Assembly (NCBI GenBank): GCA_020055645.1
Contig: CM034546.1
Location: forward strand, 93,620,001-93,684,000
DNA: 64,000 nt
Direction: 5' to 3'
Origin: Tomocerus qinae
Lineage: Eukaryota > Arthropoda > Collembola > Entomobryomorpha > Tomoceridae
Made by a program: the position numbers and the translations under genes. The notes beneath the pieces were generated by a model. That model saw only the letters and a program-made list of their open reading frames with translations, was not told the DNA's origin and did not search any database. Shown one piece after another: positions 11,501-22,164 of this stretch; the first letter of the stretch is position 1, and the number at the start of each line of letters is the position of its first letter.

Positions 11501-12856
11501 ATGTTAAGCGACGAGTCAAAATTTCTTTTAAGCCTCGGAATAAAATGGTCAACCTTCTGGGGTGGAGTACCATATTTTATTGTGGGAACAAAAAGTGGGC
11601 AAAGAGTCTTCATCAATCCCACTTCTCAGAGAAAGTTTAATATCAACACAATAGCCCAGTCCGCTTACTTAATCATTCTATTAGTTGTCTTTGTAACAGT
11701 CATTCCAAAACGACTGACAATTGCCAATTCTGTTGAACAATGTGCATTTATCGGCCTTCTTCTAATGCAAAGCTTATTTACTGTTCTTTTTGTCAATCTA
11801 CTCTTCATTGAAACTGTCCATGATATCCACGCACTTATCAATCAAACATTGGAACTTTTCGACTACTTTGCACGTAAGAATTGGAATTTTATTTACTGAT
11901 GTGTTTTTTCATACATTTTTTATTTACTATTACTCTTCAGTGTTTTCAGATATCACGCTTTCAAGAATATGGCACAAGTATAATGATTTTTCGTGATGTT
12001 TCAATTTGAACGACACTTATTCTCAAACTAAAAATTTCTTTCAGGAAAATACATTCGTCGTGGAAGAAAATTACATGACTGGATTGAAATACCGATGTTT
12101 CTTTCAATTGTACTATTTTCTGTATGCCTTCCAATTCTTATTGGATCCAGTACGTGGATTCTGCTTCCCAATAGCGCTGTGTTGCTACATAATTTACTAC
12201 CCCCATCCCTGATTCGAATTTTCATTATTCCGCTGCTAGCTTTTCAATCGTGGATGATGCTGAGTGGGTTTAGCCTGGCACTGGTTCATTTTCAACTGTG
12301 TCTAATTTCCTTGGTAGGTATTGTAAAAATGCTTAAAGTCGAAATGATGCCAAATAGACGATCATACATGACAATAAACTCATTGAGACAGCCCGAGAAT
12401 TTGCAACATGCGTACAGATGTTTGCAAATTCTTAATGGATTCGTCCAAGTGTCACTGGAAAATATAATTCCCCCCATTCAGTGGTTCGTTAATAAAACCA
12501 ATTTAATTTGCAATCTTATTGTAATTTGTCTCCGTAATCAATGTCCAACTTATTTAGTAATTTTGGCCTCCTTTGGCTCAGTTGTAACATTGGGTGGATG
12601 GATTGTTGTGCTTTCTATTGCTGGAGAATTTCATAGAAGATCCGTTGCTTTTCTGAAAGCTCTGAAATACTTGAAGTTTTCCAACTCGATGACGGCTAAA
12701 CAAATGAATAAATTCAGAAAATCATGCGTACCCATTCGAGTCCGCTTTGGGATATGCTACTTCATCAGGAGGAAAACAAGAATTCAATACTTGAATTCAG
12801 TAATTCGAGGAACAGCCAAAGTATTGATGTCATTCAAAAGAATCACAAATGCCTAA
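11501..12856 (+). CDS. Seven-transmembrane chemoreceptor, gustatory-receptor type
   Basis: Two exons, 11501-11873 and 12045-12856, phase 1 junction, 394 residues, typical of insect/springtail chemoreceptors. Hydrophobic segments are visible near residues 53-68, 78-99, 138-158, 176-195 and 198-212, with more in the last 150 residues (LVILASFGSVV, WIVVLSIAG). The C-terminal part has Ser-Cys-x-Pro-(Ile)-x-Val-x-Phe-Gly, then a basic stretch and VIRGTAKVLMSF, which resembles the last-helix region of arthropod gustatory receptors. These are ligand-gated cation channels in sensory neurons. The ligand cannot be told. Poly(A) signals lie at 13066 and 13070. It sits between two Tweedle genes. Family assignment rests on topology, length and the C-terminal pattern. 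Confidence 0.7.
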
Positions 12857-13789
12857 ATCTTATCAATATAACAAATTGCAGATTAATATTGTAACTCGGG
12901 TGTATATGTGTGTGAATCAGGTTAAGAATAATAATATCGATATGCATTTCAAGCTACACAGGCAAAAATATACTGTTAATGTTAATATTATACAAATCTA
13001 GTACATAAAAATACACCAATCATACCAATTCAAAAATGTATCTCATATACTTATTTAGAAATTATAATAAATAAATTGCAAAAACACTTGCAGAACTTAT
13101 AACAATATCATAATGCTTACTACTGCAGTATTTTTTTATTAACAATTTGGGAATGGTCCTCCTTTATTAATGTCTCACATAGCTTAAATAATGTTGTTAC
13201 TTACATGCAGCCGCTGCAGATGCAACCTTTGTGAATAAATAATGCTACTAAATACCAAATCTGGAAACATTCCAAATTCCGATATATATACCATTTATTT
13301 AATAACAAACATACAAAACAGGATTCATGCTACATATCACTATTTGGGATCGTTAACTTTTTCGTATTCTGCAAGTTTATGATGTAGCAAGACTGCATAC
13401 TTTGACTTTTGATCACTACCTACCTATACAAACTAACAATTTCATTTTCCTAGGCAAGGAAGTAAATTTTTCAGTGAATCGACAGAGAACACAATCATCG
13501 AGGAATTGACATCTTTTACAATTGTATTATGTCTTGGCCCGTGAGTGTTACACACATGCATTTATAATCCCAATAAACAACGAACAGTATTAATTCCATC
13601 AGACAGCTAAAGCACTTAAAACAACGCTACTGTCGTTTTATATTTGCTATTGTCCTTAGTAAGTTATTGTCAACAATAAACAAAATGTGCAATGCATGGG
13701 CAACGAATTGAATTGGTTTAGTTTGGGTCAAAGTTTCATAAGGAAGGTCCTTTAAGGATTGCTAAATTCTTAATGGCTGGATAAAGGTT
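12857..13789. other. Intergenic between chemoreceptor and Tweedle 3
   Basis: Holds the chemoreceptor 3' UTR to about 13090. Beyond that it is AT-rich with no recognised feature. Confidence 0.5.
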
Positions 13790-13824
13790 TATAAAGAAGA
13801 AAATTCTCTTCGAATGATATCAGT
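13790..13824 (+). promoter_or_regulatory. Core promoter of Tweedle gene 3 (TATA + Inr)
   Basis: TATAAA at 13790-13795 and TCAGT at 13820-13824 are again 30 bp apart. The 5' UTR is only about 60 bp, shorter than in the other two Tweedle genes. Confidence 0.68.
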
Positions 13825-13880
13825 CAACTAAAACACCTCTTAGGAAAATACCAAATTCTTCGGCACCAAATTCTTCGAAA

Positions 13881-14733
13881 ATGAAATTTCTAATGGTATG
13901 TTATCTTTATTTTCAAAACCATGTCTATATATATTTTGTCATGGCTCAAAAAATGAAGTATGTTTAATAAACTTTGTATTCTGAATAGATATTGAGCTGC
14001 TCGTTTGCCTTTACTGTGGCAGGAAATATAGATCGTCTACATGGAAGTAATGTAGGCGCAGGAGGCGGGTATCAAGAAAACGATTCCGCAAATGTTCCTG
14101 ATACATCTGAAGGTGGTAAAACACGCAAGTATGTATCAGTCTTCTTGGGGCCCGAAGATTCATCTTCTTCTGAGTCAAAAGTTATTCGAGTTCCAGGGGG
14201 TGGTGGAAAAAACGTTAATATCATTTTTGTGAAGACTCCGTCATCATCCAGTCAGCAAAAAACTGAAATTGTTCTTCCTGAGCAACCAGAACAGGCAAAT
14301 ATAGAATTGAAATTGTTAACTATTAATAATTAACTTTGGAGGATGTTTGTAGTCAAAGTACTCTTTCCAGATTTTATATTTAATTGGTACGCTTTTAAAA
14401 TCTATTTACATACAGAAAAATTTGGTTTACGTACTGCTGAAGAAACCAAACGCTTCTGACAACATCCGTATCCGTCGTCCACAAAATACTCAGCCTGCAA
14501 AACCAGAAGTAAGATTTTGTTTTCTACTATAATATTATATGTATAGTATCAAAAGCAAAACCTTTGTCCAAACAGTATTCAAACCATAAATTACTTTTCA
14601 GGTGTATTTCATCCGCTACGCCGACAAAGATGCCAACAAAGATATCAATGGTGTTGCCAACCCTGGTCCGTCTCCTATTAACGTTGACACAGGCTTTTCC
14701 ATTTCACAGTCTCAATCGTATGGACTTCCATAA
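13881..14733 (+). CDS. Twdl: Tweedle-family (DUF243) cuticle protein 3, without glycine-rich region
   Basis: Four exons: 13881-13895, 13989-14294, 14416-14508, 14602-14733; 181 residues. Tweedle blocks: RKYVSVFLGPE, VNIIFVKTP, LVYVLLKKP and VYFIRY. It lacks the long Gly-rich stretches of its paralogs. The second exon replaces several exons of Tweedle 1 and 2 in one uninterrupted exon. The intron after residue 107 must begin GC (CAG|GCAAAT, 14295): no in-frame GT donor with a reasonable consensus exists before the stop at 14331, and the GC-AG junction restores a perfect match to Tweedle 2 (EQPEQ then KNLVYVLL). An AATAAA lies at 14887-14892. Secreted cuticle protein by family. Confidence 0.88.
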
Positions 14734-14993
14734 GCCGATCAAACCATTTATTAACCATGTTTCATTTTTATTTTCATTAACTTTTATTTTACTGTTTCAA
14801 TCAATCTATATCTTTCTATGTCTTGTGACTACTTTACATAAATTGGCATTCTCGAATTTGTTAAACGTATATTTAAGCAAAAATTGAATAAAAAGAATAA
14901 CTTATTGAAACGTTGTTTAAATTCACATTTAATTGTAGTAAATGTTCATGCAATTACAAGCAAAAAAATAAAAGTGGGCTATAAATTGGACCG

Positions 14994-15525
14994 AATTGGA
15001 TTGAATTAGACCGAATTGGACTGAGTTGGACTGAATTGGACGAATAGGACTGAATTGAACCGAACTGGATTGAATGGAACTAAATTGAACCGAATTGGAT
15101 TGAATTGAACTGAATTGGACCGAATTGGACTGAATTGGAACAAAATGGAACGAAATGGAATTTATTGGAACGGCATGGAATTTATTGGAACGAAATGGAT
15201 TGGAAAGAAATGGAATTTATTGGAAAGAAATGGAATTTATTGGAATGAAATGGAATTTATTGGAAAGAAATGGATTTTATTGGAACGAAATGGAATTTAT
15301 TGGAAAGAAATGGAATTTATTAGAACGAAATGGAATTTATTGGAAAGAAATGGAATTTATTAGAACGAAATGGAATTTATTGGAACGAAATGGAATTTAT
15401 TGGAACGAAATGGAATTTATTGGAACGAAATGGAATTTATTGGAACGAATTGGACCAAAATATACTGAATTGTACGGAATTGGACTGAATTGGACCGAAT
15501 TGGGCTGAATTGTACCGAATGGGAC
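14994..15525 (+). repeat. 10-bp minisatellite with 20-bp higher-order unit
   Basis: The outer parts are degenerate copies of a 10-bp word (ACTGAATTGG). The centre, about 15140-15450, is a cleaner 20-bp unit (TGGAATTTATTGGAACGAAA, with GAACG alternating with GAAAG). A 20-bp period makes reading frames that stay open for 60-bp cycles, so the protein-like translations here (MEFIG, WNLLER) are an artefact. Confidence 0.95.
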
Positions 15526-18500
15526 AATTTACTTAAATTCATCTTACGGACCTGTCTTCTATTTTATAAAAACGGTTTTACAGGATGCGTATCACGCATC
15601 CTATCCTTTAAAATTGAACGTACTGAGAGCTTTTTTGTCATGTATTGTATGTTATCAATTATCATTCAAAATACGGAACAGATTTAGCCAAATAATATTG
15701 AAAAAAGGAATTTTCTGAATGCAGATTGCCTATTGTTAGAATATAATATTTAGGATTGCCGATTGGGACTTGCTTAGTCATTTACTGTTTCACTATTTTT
15801 AAATACAGTTATTGAAGTTAAATTTTTAAACGAAATATGAAATATTCAAAACGTAATTGTTATAATAAAAGTAAGTAATGCATTTCTAATTGGAATGAAA
15901 AAATTACTCGATTCTCAGCATTTTACTCTCAAAGGTCTTACCTATACTACACTATGTACCTCTACCTATTTAGGACATATAATCTATTTTTCTGTGCTAA
16001 TAAATAGTACACCAGCAGCAAAGATAAAATCTCTATATAATAAACACAGAAGGAAAAAATCTTACCTATCTATCTATCTATGTAACTATGTCTGGTAGGA
16101 CAGCCTACGGAACCTGCATATATTGCGTAACGCAAAACCCACTCCCCATGTGCAACGCAAATGCTGCCTCCAACACTTTTGAGTACCTCCTCCTCCCATC
16201 AACTGCACACGTAATATATGCATGTACCTTAGAAGCAAAAAATCAAAATGCGCAAGACGAATTCCTCTAAACAACCGAAATGAGTCGTTTCATATTATTA
16301 TGAAATCAACACAATAATTGAAATTAACATAAGAAGGTTGAATGGTGGTGAGTCGTGATTGGATGGAAATGATTAGCGAAAGGGGACATTTCGTAATGAT
16401 CGTAATGTGGCTTATTAAATAGCATTTGAAAACGTCTAATACAAATTGGTTATGCTATGTCAACAAATCTAATACATAATCACGTTTCATTTCATTTTTT
16501 AAATAAATGAATACACTAAATAACATCCATTTCTAAAGAAAATGGATACAAATTTTGACATTTAAACCCTCAATAGTTGAACTTGTTTTCTCATGTTATA
16601 TGTTAAGTCTTTGAAATATTTTTTAGTAGAGCTGGGTTTAATTTTTTACTACCCTCTTGACTCTTGATTCTTTTGGCAGTTGGCTCACCTTTTTATAGAA
16701 TTAAATAATAGTGCTGGGTAGCTAACTTTTCTTAAAAAATATTTATCCATAAGTTGTACTCTTAGAATTTGTACGGTTTTCCAAAATCCCAGGGGGAATC
16801 TTATTTTTCTGATTTAAAAGGGAGCTTTTTGGTGACTTTGTTTGTGGGATTTTGTTTCAAAAATGGAGTCTTTCATTATTCCCTGCATTTGAAGCTACCA
16901 TGTACAGTTAATATTTTGGTTTAGGAAATTCCTTTTTATCAGGAAGTTGGGGCTGCAGCTGATTTATCCACCACTATAGAGGTTAAAGTATTTTAATTTA
17001 AATATACTTTGTATTTACAAAGTTAACAAAATAACCTATATTGGTATGTTTTCGAAATTGTTTTTATTACTGTGAAGAAGGGTAGCCTGCTAGCTGCTGA
17101 ATTTCTCTTGAGTGCTAGATTTGCCCTTTAGCTGGGTTCACTAGTATCAAATATTGCGTTCGTCAGTTTCGGCCATGAAGTAAAGCTAACATTTAAGTAG
17201 TAACCAGCCATAATCAAGTCAATACAAAATTTTAAGATTAACATACTATCCTAACATGTTGACTGAATGCGTTCAAAAATGTCTTATGTAACGCTTGCAT
17301 TCGGAATACTGTTATATTTTAAGTGATTGGCTGGCACCTGTTTAAGTGCTACAAGGGTTTGCTCACTTTAAGACATCGAAACCCCTATTTCTGGCCTATC
17401 TTTTATGTAGTCTGTAGCTAGTGTAAATATTTAATGTGTACATACTTTGTCAACGCATCTTATCAACATATTTTATAGTAGTAGCGTAGTAGTAGAATAT
17501 TATACTGAAAAGAATATCAAAACGCATAACTTTTTATGGCTTGTCATAATATTTAATTAACACAATAGTATTATGCGTATAAAAAGGAATATTCTAAGAA
17601 TAGTTGTTACTCATTCTGATTGAACTGCTTGTCTAATACAAACTTCCCTGCTACTCCAACCATAAGCCCTAGCAAAACGAAAATAGCTGTCAAACAAATT
17701 CCTATCATCCAGGGAAATGACTGGGCACAATTTCACATCATCGTAGTGTCATGTCAGCAGTTCACCTACAATGAACTTTACTGTGTCCTTGATGTTGAAG
17801 TGTGTACGTTACGGTGAAAATGAATGATTGTTCAACAGTCTAAATTGTGTGTGTGTGCAGTGCAGATATAAATGTTTTACCTGCAAATATACGATATATT
17901 TATATCTGGGCAAAAGATAACATGAAAGTTCAAAGGTAGAAATGGTCCAGCTAGAGAATAGTTCATCTCTGTTCTGTCGCACATGAAAATCCCCATTGAA
18001 CAAGCAGTAGTTAGATAAAACTAAAATGAAGTGTATTGATTGACATAATATTATTTGTACTTATCAATCACGTGAAGGAAAGATCGTCTCGTCTCATCTC
18101 GAATGATTTTCACACACCCGTTCTATATAGCTTGCCTTGTGAGAATTTAATTTGAATTATTTAGTCTGTTACCATCATCAGTTATTTATAATGTTTCTCT
18201 CAGACTTCGTTAAGTGTATAGTCCACACATATTATGACAGGAAACCTTTGAAGTATTTGTCACACAGAAGCAATGACAATGGTGACAAAGGTAGGATAAG
18301 TATTCTACAATTTATCTTATAATTTATTAGTTATTCAATATCAATATTCTCCTTTGGCTGTGCACTATTACATTCATAGTAACAATAGATAAAGGAGCAG
18401 TACGGGAAAAGCAATGAAATTGACACTATTGTTGTACTTATGTAAATCGAATATCATGTTACGACATTGATTAGGAATGAATGCCCTTTTACCATTAAGT

Positions 18501-18674
18501 ATTGAAGGAAGAGGTTATTACAATTGTATCACGTACTACATAATATACAAGTCGTTAATTCTCTTACCCTTGTTATTACAGATGTCTACACTCAGTAATG
18601 CAATAAATATTGTAAATGACAAGTACATCATGTCATACACGACTTACTGCGTTTTCCACGGTTCCTGTCCGAGG
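15526..18674. other. Gene-poor spacer between Tweedle array and regucalcin
   Basis: About 3.1 kb of AT-rich DNA. It contains a (TATC)4 run near 16067 and an imperfect inverted repeat with a CATATATT core (about 16110-16130 and 16208-16228), possibly a small MITE remnant. No gene can be supported. Confidence 0.45.
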
Positions 18675-18682
18675 TATATAAA
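18675..18682 (+). promoter_or_regulatory. TATA box of regucalcin
   Basis: TATATAAA lies 88 bp before the ATG, with no intron needed between them. A TTCAGA initiator-like word follows about 20-25 bp later. Confidence 0.55.
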
Positions 18683-18769
18683 TCAAATCGGGAATGTTCA
18701 GAAGCTTAGTACAAACTTCTCTCTGTCATAGCGTTTAAACCCGTAGTACTGAGACGAAGGAGTGTTAAA

Positions 18770-20160
18770 ATGGCATCGTATAACATTCAAAGAGCTAAGG
18801 GGTCCCAGAAGTGTTATTTGGGAGAAGGTCCACATTGGGTAGCTGAAAGACAAGAAATTCTTTACGTTGATATTTTTGGCAAAGCTGTTCATCGCTACGT
18901 GCCTTCTACTGGGGAAAATGCCAAAGTTACAGTGGGTAGGTTTCTACGCATTTTTCAATAAGATAGCCTTTTTTGAAAATCGACATAAAATTGTATCCAT
19001 TAACGTGTTTTGATTGTTTTAAAATTGCAGAAGACGGTCCTGTAAGTCTTGTTGTTCCAGTGGCAAATGAGCCAAATAAATATCTCATCACAATTGAAAG
19101 GGATGTTCAAGTGATGGAATGGGACGGAAAATCTTCAACTCCAACAAGTCTCAAGAAATTGTACACCGTTGACGATCACTGCAAAACCAACAGAATTAAC
19201 GATGGAAAATGCGACAGTAAAGGACGACTTTGGGCAGGTTTGTATTTCTTTTTATTTCTTAATTCTCTATTTGAAGCTCAACAAACTACAGTTGTAGACA
19301 GAGATATACCTCGCAATTTTCATCTTTGTTCCAAATTGAAAGAAAATTTTGGAACTTTCTATTTAAGGTACAATGGGCTATGAGCCTGCTCCAGGGAAAT
19401 TGGATGCAAAGAAAGGAACCCTGTACAGCTTTGACTTGAAAGGCAAAGTGAACAAACATTTCGACCAAATTGATATTGCCAATGGGTTAGCATGGACTGC
19501 CGACAACTCAATTCTCTACTATATCGACTCATTTTCCTACCGTGTTGATGCATTTGATTTTGACGACGCAGCCGGCACAATAAGTACGTACAAATCCATC
19601 AATTTTTATTAAGAAATAGACTTACTTGCGTATAAATACATTCTTGTTGATTTTTACTAAGGCTTGTTTCATTAAATAGGCAACAGACGCCCTGCATTTG
19701 ACTTCAAAGCTAATGGGGTTGATGGAATACCCGATGGTATGACTATTGATGCAAATGGTAACTTGTGGATTGCAGTTTTTGCAGGCAAAAAGGTATTATA
19801 CAAAAATATTGGACAATAACTTACTCTACACTTTCATTTTTAAGTTGACAGATTTTGCATTTGCACCTAATTCATGTTTCGACTTATGTTAAAATAAATT
19901 TAACGTTGTAACCCAAATAGGTCATCCATGTAGACACAAAAGTTGGCAAGAAGATCGGTCAAATCGATTTCCCAACAACTAATATGACTTCTGTTGCATT
20001 TGGAGGCCCGAATCTGGATATTCTTTATGCTACATCTGCTGAGCATTTCTTATCTCCCGAAGATTTAGCTTCCCAGCCCGATGCAGGAGCCCTTTTCCAG
20101 GTTACTAACGTTGGGGCCAAGGGTTTAGCCGCCGGGACTTATTACAGAGGCCCTCTTTAA
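18770..20160 (+). CDS. rgn: Regucalcin / SMP-30 family (gluconolactonase-like)
   Basis: Five exons: 18770-18935, 19031-19237, 19368-19583, 19680-19792, 19921-20160; 313 residues, the usual family size. It is a six-bladed beta-propeller binding one divalent metal. The metal ligands are visible: Glu19 in LGEGPHW, Asn in IANGLAW and Asp in GIPDGMTID. The NDGKCD, GRLWAG and YYIDS motifs are also family hallmarks. Vertebrate SMP-30 hydrolyses gluconolactone and insect homologs occur in fat body and light organs; which substrate is used here is unknown. Strong conservation and normal splice sites suggest a working gene. It is convergent with the downstream peptide gene, 420 bp between stops. Confidence 0.95.
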
Positions 20161-20580
20161 GACGGATAGATAATTTATTATTCATCAGGGCTTCTCATGT
20201 CATTTATAAATGTCATGTCTCATTAGTGAATTGATATTTAGATTTTACTTACTTCATCATCTACTTCATAAAGTTACACGAAACTGTAACTTTTACAATT
20301 TATTTAAACCTATAAAAATTGAATATTGCTCCAAATGGACATTAAAACGAGATAACATATTTTGACGTTGGCAGTGAACAATGGAAAATTAAAATAATCT
20401 AGCAGTCTTACTCGAGTTATTTAATTGAAGAGTAGTATTGACTGTAGCATGTGTACAAAAAATTATTTTTATTATTTGCATATACGCACATACTTATTGG
20501 AAAACTGGCACTGGGTATAAAATGCTTAATCAAGGTACATTTCATGTATTAACAATTAATTTGAACACTATAATATGAAT
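20161..20580. other. Convergent 3' regions of regucalcin and peptide gene
   Basis: Contains the 3' UTRs of both genes. An AATAAA for the minus-strand gene lies at about 20472-20467. No other feature was seen. Confidence 0.5.
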
Positions 20581-20980
20581 TCATCCGGGTATTAGAATGG
20601 GATACAGAGTGGCATCGCCTGATGCTCCTGCGGAGCCTGAAGGTGCTGGTGTAGGTCCTGGCGATTCTGCTACACACACTCTAGAGCATAGTTGTGTGTT
20701 AAAAAGTCCACAGACACATGCTCTACAATTGCTTTGTCTAGAAACCATGCCTGGTGTGCATCGTACTCCTGTCACGACTAAAACATAGGATGAAGAACAG
20801 TATCAATAGTATTGGGTACTCTTACTAGAATTCTTAAATAAGATATAATATAAAACCAGAATCGTATTTACAAGAGTTTTACTTACTTTCTAAACCCAAT
20901 CCCAACAAGTCGACTGTACCTTCAATAGGTACAAAATGGAAGTAAATAAACAAGAAAAAGAGGAAATAGTAAAGTTTCAT
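20581..20980 (-). CDS. Pacifastin-like one-domain secreted peptide B
   Basis: Two exons, 20980-20887 and 20777-20581, phase 1 junction, 96 residues. Residues 1-21 are a strong signal peptide (MKLYYFLFFLFIYFHFVPIEG). The mature part holds six cysteines: C-x10-C-x2-C-x-C-x7-C-x3-C (CTPG...CRACVCG...CSRVC). This is close to the pacifastin light-chain pattern (C-x9-12-C-N-x-C-x-C-x...C-T-x3-C) of arthropod serine-protease inhibitors. It lacks the family's Asn after the second Cys and the usual spacing before the last Cys. A Pro/Ser/Gly/Ala tail ends TLYPILIPG, shared in part with the neighbouring paralog (TLYPI). Likely secreted, possibly a protease inhibitor. Too diverged for a firm name. Confidence 0.68.
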
Positions 20981-21655
20981 TTTCTTATTGACTAACTTTT
21001 GTCAAAAAATAGCCAGAAAACAATTTTTGTATCTTTGTACTTTTATTAAACCTTAGATTTACACCACTGTATAGCCACTACCACATTGTAAACTGCTGCA
21101 GGGTTGCTGAATGACCTCAGTAAATTATGAGAGAGTCGTTAGTTTATATAGGTATAGACTCACGTTTTAAAACTGCACTAAAAGCGTTGTTAACGCAAAA
21201 CTGCATTTCATCCTAAGTTTAGCATAAATTATGACAAACTGTGTAACAGATTTTTCAAATCTACATGAAAATATAAACGTTGATACAATTTTCATTGATA
21301 GTGATACCTAAGTGTGTCGACCTGAATTTTAATTGCAAAAATATAAATGCTCTTTGTAACGACAGAAGTTCATGAATATAACTTTCCATTTCGATTTACT
21401 TGTAGACTAATAAAGTAGCTAAACACTTGATGATTGTGTTGTGGATTGGCAAACATGCGGTAGTCCATTGTATACATAAAAAATAATTATCCTGACAAAT
21501 TGCGTAATTTATTTAACTCTTAACTATATACTGACAATACTAACACAGTTTTCTAAAACCCTATGCTAATCTGTTTTAGTCATAATACCCGGGGTACATA
21601 ACACTATGTACATGAAAAAATATAAAAATTACAATAGAAACTCTTAGTACATTAT
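20981..21655. other. Spacer between the two peptide genes
   Basis: Upstream region of peptide B and downstream of peptide C. A TTTAATAAAAG word about 70 bp upstream of peptide B could act as a weak TATA. Nothing else recognised. Confidence 0.4.
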
Positions 21656-22164
21656 TTATCCATATTGGCTGGTTATTGCTGGTGGCCTTTGAATGGGGTA
21701 CAGGGTAATTTGGCCTGTTGACCCCGCAGTTGGTCGCATTGCTGAAATTATTATCAGAATCGATTAGTACGTATCATATTAGTCAATTAATATTCTTTGA
21801 CTATCCCCGATATCTATTGACATAATCGGATTCACATTCACCTACATGGACCAGGTCTTCTGGTGGAGGGTGGTGATGGTGGTAGTGTAATACAAAGTCT
21901 CGTGCAAAACTGTATATTGAAAAGAGCACAGACACAGCATTTGCAGGGATTAGGCATAGAGATTGCCCCTGGAGAACATGGCGCTCCTGTCTTAACTACA
22001 CTCAGATGGAGATAATGAAAAGTATAATTAAATGAAGGTATCGGATCAATAATTATTGAAAATGGTTACTTACTTTGGATTCCTAAATCAACGTTGGCTT
22101 CTACAGGCACTAAATTAAAATAAATTAGGACTGGGAATACTGCTAAATAATAAATAGTTTTCAT
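21656..22164 (-). CDS. Pacifastin-like one-domain secreted peptide C
   Basis: Three exons: 22164-22074, 21995-21846, 21741-21656; both junctions phase 1; 108 residues. It starts with a signal peptide (MKTIYYLAVFPVLIYFNLV) parallel to peptide B. The cysteine core is C-x10-C-x-C-C-x-C-x7-C-x3-C (CSPG...CKCCVCA...CTRLC), with an extra Cys between the second and third, giving seven in all. CT near the end matches pacifastins. The tail is Pro/Ser/Arg/Gly-rich and ends with a TLYPI block like peptide B. In peptide B the second and third exons are fused. The third exon was chosen because it restores the TLYPI homology; without that splice the protein would stop after the cysteine core. Same inferred role and uncertainty as peptide B. 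Confidence 0.66.

Noticed and set aside
15115-15508. Protein-like frames with MEFIG/NLLERNG repeats
   Set aside because: Produced by the 20-bp minisatellite period; no start context, splice sites or family.
16088-16270. ORFs on both strands around a small inverted repeat
   Set aside because: Short, no family. The inverted repeat (CATATATT core) is imperfect and no target duplication was seen, so neither a gene nor a MITE is claimed.
17607-17720. Minus-strand exon-like stretch encoding a transmembrane helix (TAIFVLLGLMVGVAG) and ending in a stop, after a TGCCCAG acceptor
   Set aside because: No upstream exon joins it in a consistent phase; candidate pieces at about 17770-17990 all lead to stops. 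Could be the last exon of an unseen gene, but unsupported.
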